Source: Virgisporangium aliadipatigenens (GTDB lineage Bacteria > Actinomycetota > Actinomycetes > Mycobacteriales > Micromonosporaceae). From it: 64,000 nt of DNA. Both the position numbers and the translations under genes were made by a program. Below, one piece after another: positions 1 to 8,081 of the stretch (its first letter is position 1; every line of letters begins with the position of its first letter). The DNA lies in the NCBI RefSeq assembly GCF_016863615.1, contig NZ_BOPF01000002.1, forward strand, positions 434,001 through 498,000. The letters run 5' to 3'. The notes under the pieces are model-generated. The model had not been told where the DNA came from, ran no database searches, and saw nothing but the letters and a program-made list of their open reading frames with translations.

Positions 1-415
1 TGATGGCCCGGGTCACCACGGCCACGTCGTCGCCGGCGCGGGCCACGAGATCGCCGGTGCCGGCCTTCTCCACGACGGCGGAGGGGACGTGCAGCGCGCG
101 GTCGACGACCCGTTCGCGCACCCGGGCCAGAACGGTCTCGCCGAGGCGCGCCACGAGCACGCTGCCGAGCGCGGTGAGCAGTCCGCCGACGGCGGCCGCC
201 CCGGCGACGATCAGCGCGGCGTGCACGATCTGCCGATGCGAGGCCCCTCGCGCGATGTCGTCCACCATGCGGCCGAGCACCCACGGGGCGACCAGCCCGG
301 CGGCGCTCGCGGCGACGACGGTGACGAACGCGGCACCGGTGCGCACCGGCAGCCGCCGGAACTCGGCGCCGAGCGCCGTCCAGGTCTGCCGGGCGGTGGC
401 GACGGGCAGCTTCAC
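1..415 (-). CDS. ABC transporter, membrane-domain N-terminus (partial, second half of exporter pair)
   Basis: This is the start of an ABC exporter subunit that continues past the left edge of the window. The minus strand is open from a GTG at 415 and encodes a hydrophobic N-terminal membrane domain with runs such as AALIVAGAAAVGGLLTALG. The GTG overlaps the TGA of the upstream ABC gene in a GTGA junction, so the two are translationally coupled and probably form a heterodimer of TMD-NBD half-transporters. No nucleotide-binding motifs are visible because they lie outside the window. The substrate is unknown; the iron box ahead of the operon suggests a siderophore or iron-linked role. Confidence 0.85.
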   Translation of the reverse strand, partial: MKLPVATARQTWTALGAEFRRLPVRTGAAFVTVVAASAAGLVAPWVLGRMVDDIARGASHRQIVHAALIVAGAAAVGGLLTALGSVLVARLGETVLARVRERVVDRALHVPSAVVEKAGTGDLVARAGDDVAVVTRAI

Positions 416-2109
416 CGCAGCACCAGCTCCCGGTAGCGGCGGTCGCCGTCGACGAGGTCGGCGTGCGTGCCCTCGGCGACGACCCGCCCCCCGTCGAGCA
501 CCACGACACGGTCGACCCGGTCGAGGAGCATCGGACTGCTGGTGATCACGATGGTGCTGCGGTCGCGCCGCAGCCGGGCGATCCCGTCGGCGATCAGGCC
601 CTCGGTCACCGGGTCGACGGCCGTCGTCGGGTCGTGCAGCACCAGTACCGGTGGGTCGGCGGCGAGCGCGCGGGCTAGCGCGATGCGCTGCCGCTGGCCG
701 CCGGAGAGGTTCGTGCCGCCCTCGTCGAGGCGGTGCTCGAGGCCGTCCGGATGGGCGTCCACGACGTCGTCGGCCGCCGCCGCGCGGATCGCCCCGGCGA
801 GCTGCCCGTCGGGGCCGTCGCCGCCGGGCAGCAGGTTCTCCCGCAGGGACCCCTCGAAGAGCCGGGTGCGGTGCGGCTCGGCGAGCACGACCCGGCGGCT
901 CTCGTCGAGGTTCAGCTCCTGCGTGGGAACGTCGTCCAGCGCGACCACCCCCGCGTAGTCAGCCCTGGGCACCCGGCCGGCGAGCAGCAGCCGCAGCGCG
1001 TCCGCGTCGCGCGGGTCGTAGGCGACGACTCCGAGGAGTTCACCGGCGCGCGCCCGCAGGGAGACCGCGTCGAGCGTGCGGTAGCTGACCCCGTCCAGGC
1101 GCACGCGCACGTCGGCGGCGGCCGGGGCGGAACGGTCGCCCGGCGTCAGGCGCAGCGGCGTGCCGAGCAGGGCGGCGACCCGGCCGGCCGAGGCCTTCGC
1201 GATCGCGTACATCTGCACGCAGAAGCCGAACGTCTGCACCGGTTCGGCGATGAACTGCGCCAGCCCGACCACGGCCACCAGTTCGCCGACGCTCAGGGCG
1301 CCGTCCACGGCACGCCACCCGGCGAACCCGGCGACGGCCGCCAGGAAGAGGCCGTTGACCGTGCTGGTCAGCCCCCGGTGCACGCCCTTGGCGGTGGCCG
1401 TGCGCAGGGTCGCGTCGAGGGCCCGTTCGCTCGCGGCGGCGTAACGCTGCGCGGCGGTGTGCTGGGCTCCGATCCCGCGCAGCACCCGCAGGCCGCTGAC
1501 CAGGTCGGTGGCGAGCGCGCCGGTGTCGGCGAGCGCGGCCTGCTGTTCCTCGCCGCGGCGGGTCAGCAGGGGCGCGAGCCGTTGCAGCCCCAGCACGATC
1601 AGCGGCACCCCGATGAGCACCCCGACCCCGAGCGGAACGTCGATGACGAGCAGCGCCGCGGCGGCCGCCACCAGCGCCGTGGTCGCGGCGAGGGTGACCC
1701 CGCAGGCGCGGACGATCACCGTGGTGTTCTCGGCGTCGGAGGAGGCGACGGAGAGCAGTTCGCCGTCGCGCAGCCCGCCGGTGTGCCCGCGCGGGTCGAG
1801 CGCCCGCTGCGCGATCTCGACGCGGATGCGGTGCGTCTCCCGTTCGATCGCGGTGGTGGTGAGGCGCGCACCGCCGCGCCACGCGAGCGACAGGCAGGTG
1901 AAGAGGCCGGCGAGGGCGAGCACGGACAGCGCGATCGCGGTCGCGTCGCCGGTGGCCACGGCCCGGTCGATGATCACACCGATCGCCACCGGAACGGCCA
2001 CCTCGGCCCCCTGGTGGGCGCAGAGCAGCAGCACCCCGGCGACCAGCCGACCCCGGTGCCGGCGCAGCGTGCGGCGCAGCAGCCCGTTCGCGGTCAGTGG
2101 TTCCTCCAC
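412..2109 (-). CDS. ABC exporter half-transporter (fused membrane and ATPase domains)
   Basis: A 565-residue half-transporter with membrane helices over roughly residues 1-300 and an ATPase domain after about 330. LSGGQRQRIALARAL is the ABC signature, and VLVLHDPTTAVD occupies the Walker B position with a rarer H-D-P in place of D-E-P. The Walker A region reads LGVVAYDPRDAD and lacks the canonical GxxGxGK[ST], so this half may be the degenerate ATPase of a heterodimer. I chose the GTG at 2109 because AGAGGAGG lies 4 nt upstream; an earlier TTG at 2124 would overlap that ribosome site. The next subunit overlaps its stop by 4 nt. A DtxR/IdeR-like box just upstream suggests iron-repressed expression and siderophore traffic, as for IrtAB-type pairs, but this is inference. 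Confidence 0.88.
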   Translation of the reverse strand: MEEPLTANGLLRRTLRRHRGRLVAGVLLLCAHQGAEVAVPVAIGVIIDRAVATGDATAIALSVLALAGLFTCLSLAWRGGARLTTTAIERETHRIRVEIAQRALDPRGHTGGLRDGELLSVASSDAENTTVIVRACGVTLAATTALVAAAAALLVIDVPLGVGVLIGVPLIVLGLQRLAPLLTRRGEEQQAALADTGALATDLVSGLRVLRGIGAQHTAAQRYAAASERALDATLRTATAKGVHRGLTSTVNGLFLAAVAGFAGWRAVDGALSVGELVAVVGLAQFIAEPVQTFGFCVQMYAIAKASAGRVAALLGTPLRLTPGDRSAPAAADVRVRLDGVSYRTLDAVSLRARAGELLGVVAYDPRDADALRLLLAGRVPRADYAGVVALDDVPTQELNLDESRRVVLAEPHRTRLFEGSLRENLLPGGDGPDGQLAGAIRAAAADDVVDAHPDGLEHRLDEGGTNLSGGQRQRIALARALAADPPVLVLHDPTTAVDPVTEGLIADGIARLRRDRSTIVITSSPMLLDRVDRVVVLDGGRVVAEGTHADLVDGDRRYRELVLR

Positions 2110-2125
2110 CCGGCCTCCTCTCAAG

Positions 2126-2144
2126 TGAGGTAAGCCTAACTAGG
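2126..2144. promoter_or_regulatory. Probable DtxR/IdeR iron box
   Basis: The plus strand reads TGAGGTAAGCCTAACTAGG. Its core, TGAGGTAAGCCTAAC, closely follows the actinobacterial iron-box consensus TTAGGNWAGCCTWACCTAA, with the mismatches concentrated in the distal arm. It lies 17 bp before the GTG of the minus-strand ABC gene and 41 bp before the pentapeptide-repeat gene, so a bound repressor could block either start. Iron control of the exporter is inferred. Confidence 0.6.
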
Positions 2145-2171
2145 TGGCGGGCGGGGTTTGGGACCGGCCAC

Positions 2172-2177
2172 TAGGCT
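2172..2177 (+). promoter_or_regulatory. -10 box TAGGCT, leaderless start
   Basis: TAGGCT ends 7 nt before the GTG at 2185, the usual spacing of an actinobacterial leaderless promoter. There is no ribosome site between them. Confidence 0.55.
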
Positions 2178-2184
2178 GCCCGCC

Positions 2185-3342
2185 GTGGCCATCGATCATT
2201 CCGGGGAGACCCTCGTCGACGCGGACCTCAGCGGCCGGGTGCTCGACGGCGCCGACTTCGCCGACACCCGGTTCCACGGCACGACCCGCTTCGCCGGCGC
2301 CACCTTCGCCGGCGGCGCCCGTTTCACCCGCGCGGTCTTCCACGGCGACGTGGACTTCACCGGCGCGCGGTTCGAGGGCGAGGCGGAGTTCGGGCGGGTG
2401 CGCTTCCGCGGCCGGGCCGACTTCACCGGCGCGCACTTCGTCGACGTCGCCTGGTTCGGCCGGGGCACCGACACGTGGTGGGAGGACGACGAGGCCTGGG
2501 AGGGCATCGAGGAGATCGTGCCGGCCCCGTGGGACGAGCCCAACGAGGACGACCCGCAGTGGCCGTTGGCGGTGCTCATCGAGGACTACCAGGACTGGGA
2601 GGAGGGCGGCGACGGCGCGCGCTTCCGCGCCGACGCGTCGTTCCGGCAGGTGCGCTTCGACGGGCCGGCCTGGTTCTACAACGCCCGCTTCGCGGCCGGG
2701 GCGGCGTTCACCGGCGCCCGCTTCGCCGAACGGGTCCAGCTCGACCAGCCGGCCGTCGACCTGACCGGCGCCGCGTGGGCCGGCGGCGGCGAGTACGGCC
2801 CGTCGCGGTGGCCGCTCGGCTGGAGCGTGCCGGCCGGCGGTGGCGACCTGACGCCCGACGCGTCCGTGGCCCCCTACGCCGGCCGGATCGCCGACGGCAC
2901 CGACCTGGAAAACCTCGCGCGCCTCGCCGACGAACGCCCCGAGCTGCGCCAACGCGTCGTGCAGACGCTGTGCGCGTTCCTGCGGGTGCCGGTGCCGTTC
3001 GAGCTGCGGGCGGGATCGCGCACCGCCGCGCAGGAGGCGCTGGTGGCGCTGCGCAAGGCCGCGCAGGAGGCACTGGCGGAGCAGCTGCGACACACGCCCG
3101 ACCTGAACGTCTGGCTCTGCGGTGCCACGCTCGTCGACCTGGACCTGCGCGGCTGCGCGGCCGACTTCGTCGACTTCAGCGCGGCGCAGTTCCACGGGAC
3201 GACGCGGCTGGACGGGAGCCGGTTGAAGCGGGCCAGGTACAGCGAGGACTGGTCGTGCGGGCGGGCGACGTTCCACGGGGACGTGGTCGTCGACGGCGAG
3301 CCGCCCGCCCACGCGGTCTTCCACCGCGCCGTTCTCAGCTGA
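2185..3342 (+). CDS. Pentapeptide-repeat protein with acidic insert
   Basis: A 385-residue soluble protein. Residues 10-90 are clear A(D/N)LxX-type pentapeptide repeats ([28 protein letters not shown]), which fold as a right-handed quadrilateral beta-helix. The helix is broken at about residues 95-150 by an acidic, Trp-rich loop ([23 protein letters not shown]), and repeats resume at 150-190 and again at 310-385. The middle (200-300) is mixed and contains an R-rich helix. Some pentapeptide proteins mimic DNA and protect gyrase, but nothing here proves that role. The start is the GTG after a leaderless -10 box. The 3' end overlaps the convergent trehalose synthase by 8 nt. Confidence 0.85.
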   Translation: MAIDHSGETLVDADLSGRVLDGADFADTRFHGTTRFAGATFAGGARFTRAVFHGDVDFTGARFEGEAEFGRVRFRGRADFTGAHFVDVAWFGRGTDTWWEDDEAWEGIEEIVPAPWDEPNEDDPQWPLAVLIEDYQDWEEGGDGARFRADASFRQVRFDGPAWFYNARFAAGAAFTGARFAERVQLDQPAVDLTGAAWAGGGEYGPSRWPLGWSVPAGGGDLTPDASVAPYAGRIADGTDLENLARLADERPELRQRVVQTLCAFLRVPVPFELRAGSRTAAQEALVALRKAAQEALAEQLRHTPDLNVWLCGATLVDLDLRGCAADFVDFSAAQFHGTTRLDGSRLKRARYSEDWSCGRATFHGDVVVDGEPPAHAVFHRAVLS

Positions 3343-4711
3343 CGTCCGCCAACGCGTCGAGGAACTCCTTCGCCCACCGGTCGACGGTGTGCTCGTGCAC
3401 CACGGCGCGCATCGTGCGCATCCGCCCCGCCAGGTCCTGCGGCGAGGCCGCGAGGGCGGCGCACATGCCCCGCTTCAGATCCTCGACGTCGTGCGGGTTG
3501 ACCAGGAACGACTCGTCCAGTTCGGCCGCCGCGCCGGTGAACTCGCTGAGCACCAGCGCGCCGCCGTCGTCGACCCGTGCGGCGACGTACTCCTTCGCGA
3601 CCAGGTTCATCCCGTCGCGCAGCGGGCTGACGACCATGACGTCGGCGGCGAGGTACATGGCGACCAGTTCGGCCCGGTCGCGGGACTGGAACAGGTAGTG
3701 CACCGGCGCCCGGCCGACGTCGCCGAACTCGCCGTTGATCCGGCCGACCTCCAGCTCCACCCGGTCGCGCAGCTGCTGGTACTGCGCCACCCGCAGCCGG
3801 CTCGGCGTCGCGACCTGCACCAGCACCGCCTCCTCGTTGGTGACGGTGCCGTCGCGCAACAGCTCGTGGAACGCCTTGAGGCGCTGCTCGATCCCCTTCG
3901 TGTAGTCCAGGCGGTCCACGCCGAGCAGCAGCCGCCGGTCGCCGAGTTCCTGGCGCAGGTGCCTCGCCTGCTCGCGCACCTCCGGGTCGTTCGCCAGTTC
4001 CTCGATCTCGTCGACGTCGATCGAGATGGGGAACGCCCGTGCGGTAACCGTGCGCCCGTCGACCTCGACGCGGTCCTCCTTCGGCGACAGGCCCAGCAGC
4101 CGTTCGGTCAGCTGGAGGAAGTTCTGCGCGGCCAGCGGGCGCTGGAACCCGACCAGGTCGGCCCCGAGCAGCCCGCGCAGCAGGTCGGCCCGGCGCGGCA
4201 GCTGCATGAACAGCTCCACCGGCGGGAACGGGATGTGCAGGAAGAAGCCGATGCGCAGGTCGGGACGGTGCTCCCGGAGCATCGCCGGCACCAGCATCAG
4301 CTGATAGTCGTGCACCCACACCGTGGCGCCCTCGGCGGCGAGCGCGGCCGTCGCGTCGGCGAACCGGCGGTTGACCGCCTCGTACGCCTCGCGCCATTCG
4401 CGGTGGTGCACCGGCTGCTCGACGGCGTCGTGGAAGAGCGGCCAGATGGTGGCGTTCGACTGCCCCTCGTAGAACCGGTCGATGTCCCGCGCGCTCAGCC
4501 CGACGGGGTGCAGGTGCATGCCGTCGAAGTCGAACGGCTCCGCTTCCTCGTCCGCCCCGCCGGTCCAGCCGACCCACGCGCCGCCGAGCCGCCGCACGAT
4601 CGGGTGCACCGCCGTCACCAGCCCGCCGGGGCTGCGCGTCCACCCGCCGTCCTCGGCCGCGTCGACCGGCAGCCGGTTGGCCACCACGACGAACTGGTAC
4701 GTGCCGCTCAC
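3335..4711 (-). CDS. otsA: Trehalose-6-phosphate synthase
   Basis: A 458-residue cytosolic GT20 glycosyltransferase that joins UDP- or GDP-glucose to glucose-6-phosphate to make trehalose-6-phosphate, the first step of the OtsAB route. Family motifs are in order: VVANRLPVD at the N-terminus, SPGGLVTAV (the glycine loop), [37 protein letters not shown] and the nucleotide-sugar site [18 protein letters not shown]. Length matches the family. The GTG start follows GGAGGTGATC at 4 nt, an almost perfect anti-SD match. No otsB phosphatase is adjacent, so the second step must be encoded elsewhere. Confidence 0.96.
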   Translation of the reverse strand: MSGTYQFVVVANRLPVDAAEDGGWTRSPGGLVTAVHPIVRRLGGAWVGWTGGADEEAEPFDFDGMHLHPVGLSARDIDRFYEGQSNATIWPLFHDAVEQPVHHREWREAYEAVNRRFADATAALAAEGATVWVHDYQLMLVPAMLREHRPDLRIGFFLHIPFPPVELFMQLPRRADLLRGLLGADLVGFQRPLAAQNFLQLTERLLGLSPKEDRVEVDGRTVTARAFPISIDVDEIEELANDPEVREQARHLRQELGDRRLLLGVDRLDYTKGIEQRLKAFHELLRDGTVTNEEAVLVQVATPSRLRVAQYQQLRDRVELEVGRINGEFGDVGRAPVHYLFQSRDRAELVAMYLAADVMVVSPLRDGMNLVAKEYVAARVDDGGALVLSEFTGAAAELDESFLVNPHDVEDLKRGMCAALAASPQDLAGRMRTMRAVVHEHTVDRWAKEFLDALADVS

Positions 4712-4835
4712 CGATGATCACCTCCGGGAGGCCCTCTACCCGGGTTCGGGCACCGGCAACCACGAGTGAGCCTCGCCTCGGCGGGGAATGCGGACGGCGT
4801 CGATGTTGTCTTCCCTGCGGCGAAGGGAGACCAGG

Positions 4836-5270
4836 ATGGCCGCTGACATCATCGCCTGCCCGAAGTGCGGGCAGCGCAACCGGATCCCGCCGGCCGCTTC
4901 GGGCGCGCCGGCGTGCGGGAAGTGCCGCGCGCGGCTGCCGTGGGTCGTCGACGCCGGCGACGCCACGTTCGCGAACGTGGTGGAGGAGTCACCGTTGCCG
5001 GTGATCGTGGACTTCTGGGCGACCTGGTGCGGGCCGTGCCGCATGGTGAGCCCGGCACTCGAACAGGTCGCCCGGGACCTCGCCGGCCGGGTGAAGCTCG
5101 TGAAGGTCGACATCGACCGGGCGCCGGGCCTGTCGCGCCGCTTCGTCGTGCAGGCGGTGCCGACGCTCATGGTGGTGGAAGGCGGGAAGGTGCGCGCACG
5201 GCGTTCGGGCACGGCGTCGGCGGCCGCCCTGAAGAACTGGGTCGAACAGTCGATGACCGCGAAGACCTGA
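4836..5270 (+). CDS. Thioredoxin with N-terminal zinc ribbon (Trx2/TrxC type)
   Basis: A 144-residue cytosolic disulfide reductase. Residues 8-32 carry two cysteine pairs, CPKC and CGKC, that should bind zinc, as in E. coli TrxC. The thioredoxin fold follows with VDFWATWCGPCRM at the active site and the cis-proline loop AVPTLMVVEGG. The ATG at 4836 follows GAAGGGAGA at 6 nt; an upstream in-frame ATG at 4788 would add a non-conserved leader. It is divergent from otsA. TrxC-type proteins are usually linked to oxidative stress, but no OxyR-type site was recognised here. Confidence 0.93.
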   Translation: MAADIIACPKCGQRNRIPPAASGAPACGKCRARLPWVVDAGDATFANVVEESPLPVIVDFWATWCGPCRMVSPALEQVARDLAGRVKLVKVDIDRAPGLSRRFVVQAVPTLMVVEGGKVRARRSGTASAAALKNWVEQSMTAKT

Positions 5271-5289
5271 CGGCTGCCACGATGGCGGC

Positions 5290-6480
5290 ATGGGGGAACC
5301 ACAGGCGCCGCCGCGCACCGCTCGCCGTCCCGAACTGGACGCCATCCGCCTGGTGGTGGTGCTCGGCCTGGTCTTCTTCCACGCCTCGCTGGTCTTCGAC
5401 TCCCGCGACGACTACTACGTGAAGAACGCGCAGACCACCGGCGTGACGACGTTCATCGCCGGGCTGTGCGTGGTGTGGGCGATGCCGGCGCTCTTCCTCA
5501 TCTCGGGCGTCGGCACCTGGCACTCGCTGCGGCGGCGCGGACCCGGCGGGCTCGCCGTCGAACGCCTGCTCCGCCTCGGTGTGCCGCTGCTGTTCGCGAT
5601 CCTCACGATCCTGCCCGTGCCGCCGTGGCTGCACCTGCGGGCCGCCGACCCGGGATACCACGACTCCTACTGGCGGTTCCTGCCGGAGTTCTACGACGTG
5701 CGGGTGAGCCTGGCCGACTTTCCGTTCCTGCTGCGGGGGGAGTACTTCGAGACCGGGCATCTGTGGTTCGTGGTGCTGCTGTTGGCGTTCACCCTGATGG
5801 TGGTGGCGGTGGCGGCATGGGTGCCGCTCGGACGGGCGGTGACCGCCCGCGACGCCGTGGCCGAAGCGACGGCCCGGCGCGGGGTCGTGCTGCTGCCGGC
5901 GATCCCGCTGGCGGCGATCGCCGCGCTCCTCGGCATGGAGGAGTCCTTCGCAGGCTGGAGCCGGTGGGCCTACCTGCTGCTGTTCCTGTACGGGATGGTG
6001 CTGGCGGGCGACGACCGGTTCCGGGAAGCGATGCGGCGCGACGCCGTGCCGGCGGCGGTGCTCGGCCTGGTGCTGTTCGGCGCGGCGGGGGCCGGGTTCG
6101 GGGCGACCGAGGGCGAACCGTTCGTGGACATGGAGACGCCGGCGATCCTCGGGCGGATCGCGTTCGGGCTGGCCGGCTGGTGCTGGCTGGTGGCGATCCT
6201 CGGGCTGCTCGACCGGCCGCGCGGCGAGCCGTCGACGGGTGCGGGCCGGCCCCGGCCGGTGCTCGCCTACCTGGGGACCGCCGCGCTGCCGCTGTACGTG
6301 CTGCACCAGCCGATCGTCGTGGCGGCCGCGTACCTCGTCGTCGGCCGGCCGTGGCCGCCGGCCGCCAAGTACCTGGTAATCGTGGTGGCGTCGTTCGTCG
6401 TCATGTTCGCCGTCTACGACCTGCTGGTGCGGCGCACGCCGGTGACCCGGTTCCTGTTCGGGATCCGCGCGGGTTCCTAG
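5290..6480 (+). CDS. Acyltransferase-3 family membrane protein
   Basis: A 396-residue integral membrane protein with about ten helices. The opening RPELDAIRLVVVLGLVFFHASLVF is the family signature, with the catalytic-type His in the first helix (FFHAS). Family members O-acylate sugars, peptidoglycan or antibiotics at the membrane using an acyl donor. The last segment, LPLYVLHQPIVVAAAYLVV, is the typical C-terminal helix pair with a conserved His. The ATG follows CACGAT at 6 nt, which suggests a leaderless start, although the gene lies only 19 nt after the thioredoxin. The acceptor is unknown. Its stop overlaps the convergent sigma fragment. Confidence 0.88.
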   Translation: MGEPQAPPRTARRPELDAIRLVVVLGLVFFHASLVFDSRDDYYVKNAQTTGVTTFIAGLCVVWAMPALFLISGVGTWHSLRRRGPGGLAVERLLRLGVPLLFAILTILPVPPWLHLRAADPGYHDSYWRFLPEFYDVRVSLADFPFLLRGEYFETGHLWFVVLLLAFTLMVVAVAAWVPLGRAVTARDAVAEATARRGVVLLPAIPLAAIAALLGMEESFAGWSRWAYLLLFLYGMVLAGDDRFREAMRRDAVPAAVLGLVLFGAAGAGFGATEGEPFVDMETPAILGRIAFGLAGWCWLVAILGLLDRPRGEPSTGAGRPRPVLAYLGTAALPLYVLHQPIVVAAAYLVVGRPWPPAAKYLVIVVASFVVMFAVYDLLVRRTPVTRFLFGIRAGS

Positions 6481-6692
6481 CCGGCGAGCAGCGCGGTCTG
6501 CAGCTGGCGCAGGGCGCTGCGCAGGAGCCGGGCCACCTGCAGGTGGGACAGGCCGACGTCGACCGCGATCTGCGCCGGGGTGAGGTTGCGGTAGAAGCGC
6601 AGCGTCACGATGCGCCGCTGCAGGCGCGGCAGGGTCGGCAGGAGCCGGGGGATGCGCGCCCGGAGGCCGTCATGCGCGGTGAATGCGACCAT
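6477..6692 (-). CDS. Orphan sigma-70 region 4 (SigB/SigF-like) small protein or remnant
   Basis: A 71-residue reading frame that is nearly all sigma region 4: LPRLQRRIVTLRFYRNLTPAQIAVDVGLSHLQVARLLRSALRQL aligns by eye with the helix-turn-helix of SigB/SigF/SigG-type factors, with HLQVARLL as the recognition helix. Regions 2 and 3 are missing, so it cannot replace a sigma factor alone. It is either a decayed sigma gene or a small -35-binding regulator. The family assignment is solid; the function is not. A stress-sigma-type promoter lies about 100 bp away on the other strand. Confidence 0.6.
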   Translation of the reverse strand: MVAFTAHDGLRARIPRLLPTLPRLQRRIVTLRFYRNLTPAQIAVDVGLSHLQVARLLRSALRQLQTALLAG

Positions 6693-6794
6693 CGTTCATG
6701 TCCCTGTCTGTGGCGGCTTTCGGTGGAACGTCCGATGCCCCGCCTTGATCGGCGCAAACTCCCACGCGGGAATGTCACCCGTTCGACCCGATCG

Positions 6795-6820
6795 GGTTGA
6801 GCCGGGTGGAGCGTGGGTAA
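6795..6820 (+). promoter_or_regulatory. SigB/SigF-type promoter
   Basis: GGTTGA and GGGTAA are separated by 14 nt, which resembles the GGTTT/GGGTAT pattern of general-stress sigma factors. The transcript would start near 6827 and give a leader of about 35 nt before the ATG at 6862. The -35 half lies in a small palindrome, CGACCCGATCGGGTTG. Confidence 0.5.
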
Positions 6821-6861
6821 GCGACGGTGCAGAATGGCAATCCACGGAAGGGAACATTCTG

Positions 6862-7128
6862 ATGACTACGACCGCGCCCATTGCGCCGACCGCGCCGAAC
6901 GCGCAGACCGACGTGAAGACGCGGGTGGCCGAGGGCACCAAGCGTCAGGCCGAACGGGTTCAGGAGTCCGTGCGTCAGCAGCCGCGCCGCTGGGCCGGTG
7001 CGGGCGCCGGCGTCGTCGCCCTCGCGGCGGCCGCGGCGGGAGCCACCGTCTGGCAGCGCAGCCGGAACAAGCCGCGCAACCGTGCGGCTCGCGTCTGGCA
7101 GGCGGTGACCAGCCGGTTCGGCCGGTAG
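6862..7128 (+). CDS. Small single-pass membrane protein, possible stress protein
   Basis: An 88-residue protein with a Pro/Ala/Thr-rich N-terminus (TTTAPIAPTAPNAQ), a charged helix (VAEGTKRQAERVQESVRQQ), one membrane segment at about residues 45-62 (GAGAGVVALAAAAAGATVW) and a basic tail. The ATG follows GAAGGGA at 9 nt. The architecture resembles small actinobacterial envelope proteins of the DUF3618 kind, but I cannot assign the family. The SigB-like promoter upstream and the strong terminator downstream make it a single-gene unit, probably stress-induced. Confidence 0.7.
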   Translation: MTTTAPIAPTAPNAQTDVKTRVAEGTKRQAERVQESVRQQPRRWAGAGAGVVALAAAAAGATVWQRSRNKPRNRAARVWQAVTSRFGR

Positions 7129-7141
7129 CCTCTTGCGCTCC

Positions 7142-7171
7142 ACGGGACCCGCGTCACGGCGCGGGTCCCGT
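7142..7171. terminator. Rho-independent-type hairpin
   Basis: A 12-bp perfect stem (ACGGGACCCGCG paired with CGCGGGTCCCGT) with a 6-nt loop lies 13 nt after the stop of the small membrane protein. There is no long T run, as is usual in GC-rich actinobacteria. Confidence 0.75.
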
Positions 7172-7252
7172 CGCGTCTACCCCGAGCGCGCGCATCGTCT
7201 CCCGGGTCTCGGGGTGCTCCGCGCCGACGACGCGCAGCAGGTACTCAGGTCG
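7154..7252 (-). pseudogene. 3' remnant of an unidentified minus-strand gene
   Basis: The minus strand reads YLLRVVGAEHPETRETMRALGVDATGPAP followed by TGA, which looks like a natural protein C-terminus ending inside the terminator hairpin. Coding character stops at about 7252, right where the truncated GrpB-HIT gene begins on the other strand. I read it as the tail of a gene removed by a deletion. The parent family is not recognised. Confidence 0.35.
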
Positions 7253-7273
7253 ACATGACCGCCGCTCGCCCGG

Positions 7274-8071
7274 GTGCCCGATGTCCGGGCCGGTGACTTC
7301 GTCGGGGCCATGACCGCCGCCGGCTGGACGCACGCCCCGGAGCCCGGTGACGAGCCGGCGCGCAAGTGGTCGTTCTGCTATCCGGACGTCGGCCGGCGCA
7401 CGCATCACCTGCACGTCGTCGAGGACGCCGCGGCGAACTGGCGTTCGTTGCTGGCGTTCCGCGACCACCTGCGCGGCCATCCCGGCGACGCGGCCGAGTA
7501 CGCGCGGCTCAAGCGGCGGCTCGCGGCCGTCGACCCGGACGACCGGCCGCGCTACCGGGCGGGCAAGGCGCCGTTCATCGAGGAACTGCTGCGGCGGATC
7601 GCCACTGCGCGCCACGAGCCGGCGGGCTACGTGTGCCCGATGTGCCGGCAGCTCGCCTTGCCGGACAACGACGACATCGTGCGCCGCGCGGCGCTGGCGA
7701 CGGCGTTCGTCTCGCCGCGCTGGTGGCCCAACAACCACGGTCACGTCATCGTGGTGCCGAACGACCACCACGAGAACCTGTACGAGTTGCCCACCCGCTA
7801 CGGGCACGCCGTGCACGACCTGGTGCGCGAGATCGCGATCGCCCTGCGGCACACGTACGGCTGCGCCGGAACGTCGGTGCGCCAGCACAACGAGCCCGCC
7901 GGCAACCAGGACGTCTGGCATCACCACGTGCACGTCTTCCCGCGTTACGCCGGCGACGACCTCTACGGCTCGCGGCCCCGTCCCGAACTCGTCAGCGCGG
8001 AACGCCGCCGCCCCTATGCGGAAAGGCGCGCGTACTTCACGAGTGACGCGTTTCTATCGGGACACGCGTAG
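7274..8071 (+). CDS. Truncated GrpB-like domain fused to HIT domain
   Basis: A 265-residue protein in two parts. Residues 1-85 match the C-terminal half of GrpB/UPF0157 proteins (RTHHLHVVED, FRDHLRGHPGDAAEYARLKRRLA), but the nucleotidyltransferase-like N-terminal half, with its GSTAVPGL-type motif, is absent. Residues 110-265 form a HIT domain with NNHGHVIVVPN, RQHNEPAGNQD and the histidine triad WHHHVHVFPRY, preceded by CPMC. HIT proteins hydrolyse nucleotide-phosphate conjugates. The GTG at 7274 has no ribosome site, and the 5' side looks like a deletion joint, so the start is uncertain. Its TAG stop doubles as the -10 box of the next gene. Confidence 0.75.
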   Translation: MPDVRAGDFVGAMTAAGWTHAPEPGDEPARKWSFCYPDVGRRTHHLHVVEDAAANWRSLLAFRDHLRGHPGDAAEYARLKRRLAAVDPDDRPRYRAGKAPFIEELLRRIATARHEPAGYVCPMCRQLALPDNDDIVRRAALATAFVSPRWWPNNHGHVIVVPNDHHENLYELPTRYGHAVHDLVREIAIALRHTYGCAGTSVRQHNEPAGNQDVWHHHVHVFPRYAGDDLYGSRPRPELVSAERRRPYAERRAYFTSDAFLSGHA

Positions 8072-8074
8072 GGT
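8069..8074 (+). promoter_or_regulatory. -10 box TAGGGT overlapping a stop codon
   Basis: TAGGGT includes the TAG stop of the HIT gene and ends 7 nt before the ATG at 8082, giving a leaderless promoter. Confidence 0.55.
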
Positions 8075-8081
8075 CTACCGT

